The position numbers were made by a program, and so were the translations under genes. Shown here one piece after another: positions 60,800 through 64,000 of a stretch of DNA of 64,000 nucleotides (positions are counted from its first letter, which is position 1; every line of letters begins with the position of its first letter). The DNA comes from Typha latifolia (taxonomy: Eukaryota > Streptophyta > Magnoliopsida > Poales > Typhaceae), in contig CM034103.1 in the NCBI GenBank assembly GCA_019914945.1, positions 13,978,785-14,042,784 of the forward strand. Reading direction: 5' to 3'. Below the pieces are notes generated by a model. It worked only from the letters and a program-made list of their open reading frames with translations. It did no database searches and was not told the origin of the DNA.

Positions 60800-63700
60800 A
60801 AAGAGAGCTTTCTGCCTACCATCCTTTTCCACATTATTGTATTTTAAAGAGGAACTTATTAAAACTTCTACGTGCAAATGCTTTAATTTAATACATTACT
60901 CTGTTTGGACTTTTATTAATATAATTTTACATGCCAAAAATATATTAGAAAAATTACAACTTTGGTTTGCCTAAATTTATAACTTATCCATATGTATTAT
61001 AAGGTCAAGACCGAATTATAATTATTAGTCAACATTAATTTAGATATTAAAAAACTTAAATAGAGTCTTATTTGTAGATAGAGAGATATTTTAGTCATTT
61101 TATTATTTATCTATAACCGAAAATATGAGTGCCAATGAAATAACATTAGTTTTGGAGGAAAAATCTAGCAGTTATAATTAAATTTATTTACAAAAAAATT
61201 AAATGCTTAAATTTAAAAAATATAAAAATAAGTTAAAATTGAGCTAAATCATGCGGAGTAAAACCTTAATTTGCCCAAATATATCATTATCCAGAATTGT
61301 CATTAATTTTTAAAGAATACTTCTAACATATTATTATTAAATTTAATAAATACATTAAATGACTAAAATACCTATTTTTAAATATTAGGGTATAAAATAT
61401 GTATTAATAATTGTTGTCTCAATAAGATATATTACATTGTACTATGTTATTAGATATAATATTAGATAGTTTCTAAACTATTTTTAATATAAATATATAA
61501 TGATGAAATAGTCTTTCTAAGATCTAAGTTATGCTCTAATCATAGCTAGTTAAACTTAACTCACAGTATGATATTTTTTAAATTAAAATATAATTTTGGC
61601 GGTAATTATGATATTTTAAAATTTTTTGGTTGAGAATTATATAAAAATCTCTTATTTGTATTAGTAATTCTCAGCTTTGTAAACAAAAGTCCAGTTCATG
61701 ATCAAATAACAAATGAGTTTACTGTGTGTAGATGTTGGAGAACTTTTTGCATGTCTTCTATCAAAGTATAGAAAAGTAATTCATATAATAAGCACAATTA
61801 GAGACTACGTGGGAAATCCGTATATGATAACGAAATTTCGACAGAAACTCAAAAGGTATCTTTTTATAAGATTCTAAATCCAACATCGAATATCCAATAT
61901 AGCAGTTGAGCCGTCGAAAGTGCATAGGAATAATATTGCTTCCACTTCCACTTTTTCCACTTTTTGGAAGTTGCAATTCATGTCCAATAATTTTGACTTG
62001 CCACAATGCCAATTGGTTGACTTCATTATTTTCTTTCGAGAATGAGGCAATCTCATAATACAGCAATTGGTCCTCTCCATATGTTCCATGTCCTCTTGCA
62101 TACGTTATTTATTCTCAGTAGTAAATTAAAAGTAAATCAAATGTTAAAAGGGATGTTATTTGATCTATTAGGACGTCTAAATTTGGGAGAAAAACTTGAG
62201 CTTATATTTTAAGAGGGTGAATTTTTGTTATTTTTTTTTAAAGATTGTGTTTTTTTTTGGGGATACTTATGCCCAAATCCCATGAATTATTTATCTATTT
62301 TATATATATCTACTTATTTATTATTTGTGTCATATTGACACTCTTAACTTTATAAAATCTATGAATTATTTTTTCATTCGTTGTTTGGTTAATTTTGCGA
62401 TAAAAATATTGTATCATTGTGACCTAATTAATCTAGGTGGCATTTGGTTTATGATAATTATTCATGAATTATATCTCTTTTAAATATATTTTATAACTAA
62501 ACACTTATTTATATATATATTAGCTAAATATTATATAATATAAGTCATGTGACAAGTTATGAACAACATTTTTATTAAAGATAGAAGAATGCGATAAAGT
62601 TGTACATATTTTTTAAATAAAAATTCTATTACAGTTAACATAATTATCACAATTTAGTAACTAAACATAAATTTTTATATAAATTTATAGTTATAAACAA
62701 ACATAATATATATTTAAAAGATGTGCATAAAGATATCTTTAAAAAATTCTGACGCGTGAACTAAACGAGGTCTTAGCCTTCTGTGGATCATTTTATTCTT
62801 ACTTCAGATTAAAAAAAGAATAGAAAAATTTAAGAAAATAATTTGTTGACATTTTTCATTGATTCGAATCGTTAATAGTTGAAGAGGTTAAAGTGTCAAC
62901 AAAAAAAATCAATCAATAAATAAATGAATCTATAAAATTTTGATCACCTATAGATACATGATACATACATATCATCTCCATTGGTGGTATTAGCTTAGTT
63001 GTGGTGGACTAAATGAAGGCCACAAGAAAGACTTTACTGTTACTAAACAATGCAAAGGATCATCAGTATTCCACTAGAGCAAGCACTAACACTTAGTGGG
63101 GGTTAAAGCAGCTAATGATAGCCATCAAAAGCCAAGATGATGCATTGTGTTTTAGAATATGGACTCCTCTCAGTTTTAAATAATTTTAGGTATGATGCAT
63201 TTGATTGAATTCCTTCGCCTGCTCGATCTGTCTTTAATGGAATGTTGACTCATATCTCTTTGGCAACATTATTCTAACCAAATACTTATTTTATGTAATC
63301 CCAACTTGTGTCCTATCAGACTCGCAGATTGTTAGAACTAATAATTAATAAATTTTTTTATTAGAGTGTTATATACGTATAGTTTATGTTTAGGGATAAT
63401 TCTATTTAGATTATCTAAACTTCTTTTTTTTTTCACCACATAGATTCTCCGATTTAATTTTTTTTTAGTTTAGAGATCTATATAATTACTTTTTTCTTAG
63501 TTCAACATAAGTATATATGAATATTTTTCATAGTTTAAATAGTTAATATGTAAAACAGTGATAGTTTAAGGGTTTAGATTTATTATGATATGTTTAAAGA
63601 GAATTGACTGGATTACCCAATTGGATAAGACTAGTTTATTTGTCCTGCTTAAGATTAGCATAGGAGCTCATGAATTGTTTCTATGGAGCTTAAACCTACC

Positions 63701-64000
63701 GGAAAACAAACACTAATAATGAAAGGAGTTGGATAAGTTTGCAGTTCCATCAACAAAACTATAACATAGAAAGTGGGAGTGTTCCAAAAGTAAACTAGAA
63801 GTGGGAAGGAGAGGACTTAGATAGCGAAAGGTACCAAATGGAATAAGTTTTACCATCCATGGTTGGTCCATTGAGCTCCTTGTTAGAGAACTACTGCTTG
63901 CTTCTGCTCTCTTTTATACTAAATCATACTATTTCTCATATTTTCTATAGAACGAACTTATGAGCTGACTGATTTGATTAATGTTCTTTAGGTTTTGGGT
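60800..64000. other. AT-rich intergenic DNA upstream of PHO2
   Basis: About 3.2 kb with no supported gene. A minus-strand open stretch at 61761-62110 is the longest and shows no recognisable family; it may be a gene or transposon remnant. Homopolymer runs are frequent. Some of the left part should be the PHO2 promoter. A P1BS-type phosphate element was not found by eye, but I did not scan exhaustively. Confidence 0.45.

Noticed and set aside
1..64000. tRNA or rRNA genes
   Set aside because: No cloverleaf-like segment with A- and B-box motifs was recognised by eye; a covariance-model scan was not possible, so short tRNAs cannot be fully excluded.

Overview
This window is plant nuclear DNA. 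It holds large, intron-rich genes with GT-AG introns and AT-rich introns and spacers that carry inverted-repeat elements. It encodes a plastid ribosomal protein, KOBITO1, TPC1 and PHO2. Protein details such as the TPC1 EF-hand region look more like a monocot than a eudicot; the species cannot be named from the sequence.

Seven protein genes were reconstructed exon by exon. All use GT-AG introns and every exon junction keeps the reading frame. From left to right: (1) the first two exons of plastid ribosomal protein bS20 (RPS20, minus strand; the 3' end lies outside the window); (2) an NSL1-type MACPF protein, 608 aa, minus; (3) KOBITO1/ELD1/ABI8, 523 aa, plus; (4) a NEDD8-conjugating E2 (UBC12/RCE1), 183 aa, minus; (5) the vacuolar two-pore cation channel TPC1, 745 aa in 23 exons over 21.3 kb, plus; (6) a PFU-type (UBC25/26-like) E2, 503 aa, minus; (7) PHO2/UBC24, 930 aa, minus, with a long spliced 5' leader.

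Genes 6 and 7 are adjacent on the same strand. Their three upstream UBC-domain exons have identical lengths (64, 140 and 312 nt) and phases, so they are related E2-type genes. NSL1 and KOB1 are divergent, KOB1 and UBC12 convergent, UBC12 and TPC1 divergent, and TPC1 and the PFU gene convergent. PHO2 controls phosphate homeostasis. Its leader carries nine near-perfect miR399 target sites, six of them in a 44-bp tandem array, plus degenerate copies. This is the most striking feature of the window.

Non-coding DNA holds a family of TIR elements with GC-rich ends (three copies: one NSL1 intron and two TPC1 introns, one copy with a second inverted-repeat element nested inside), another TIR element in a TPC1 intron, several local tandem duplications (one copies the splice donor of TPC1 exon 4), microsatellites and short hairpins. 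No tRNA, rRNA or CRISPR array was seen. Exon boundaries come from splice consensus, frame and family similarity; transcript ends and UTR exons are less certain.
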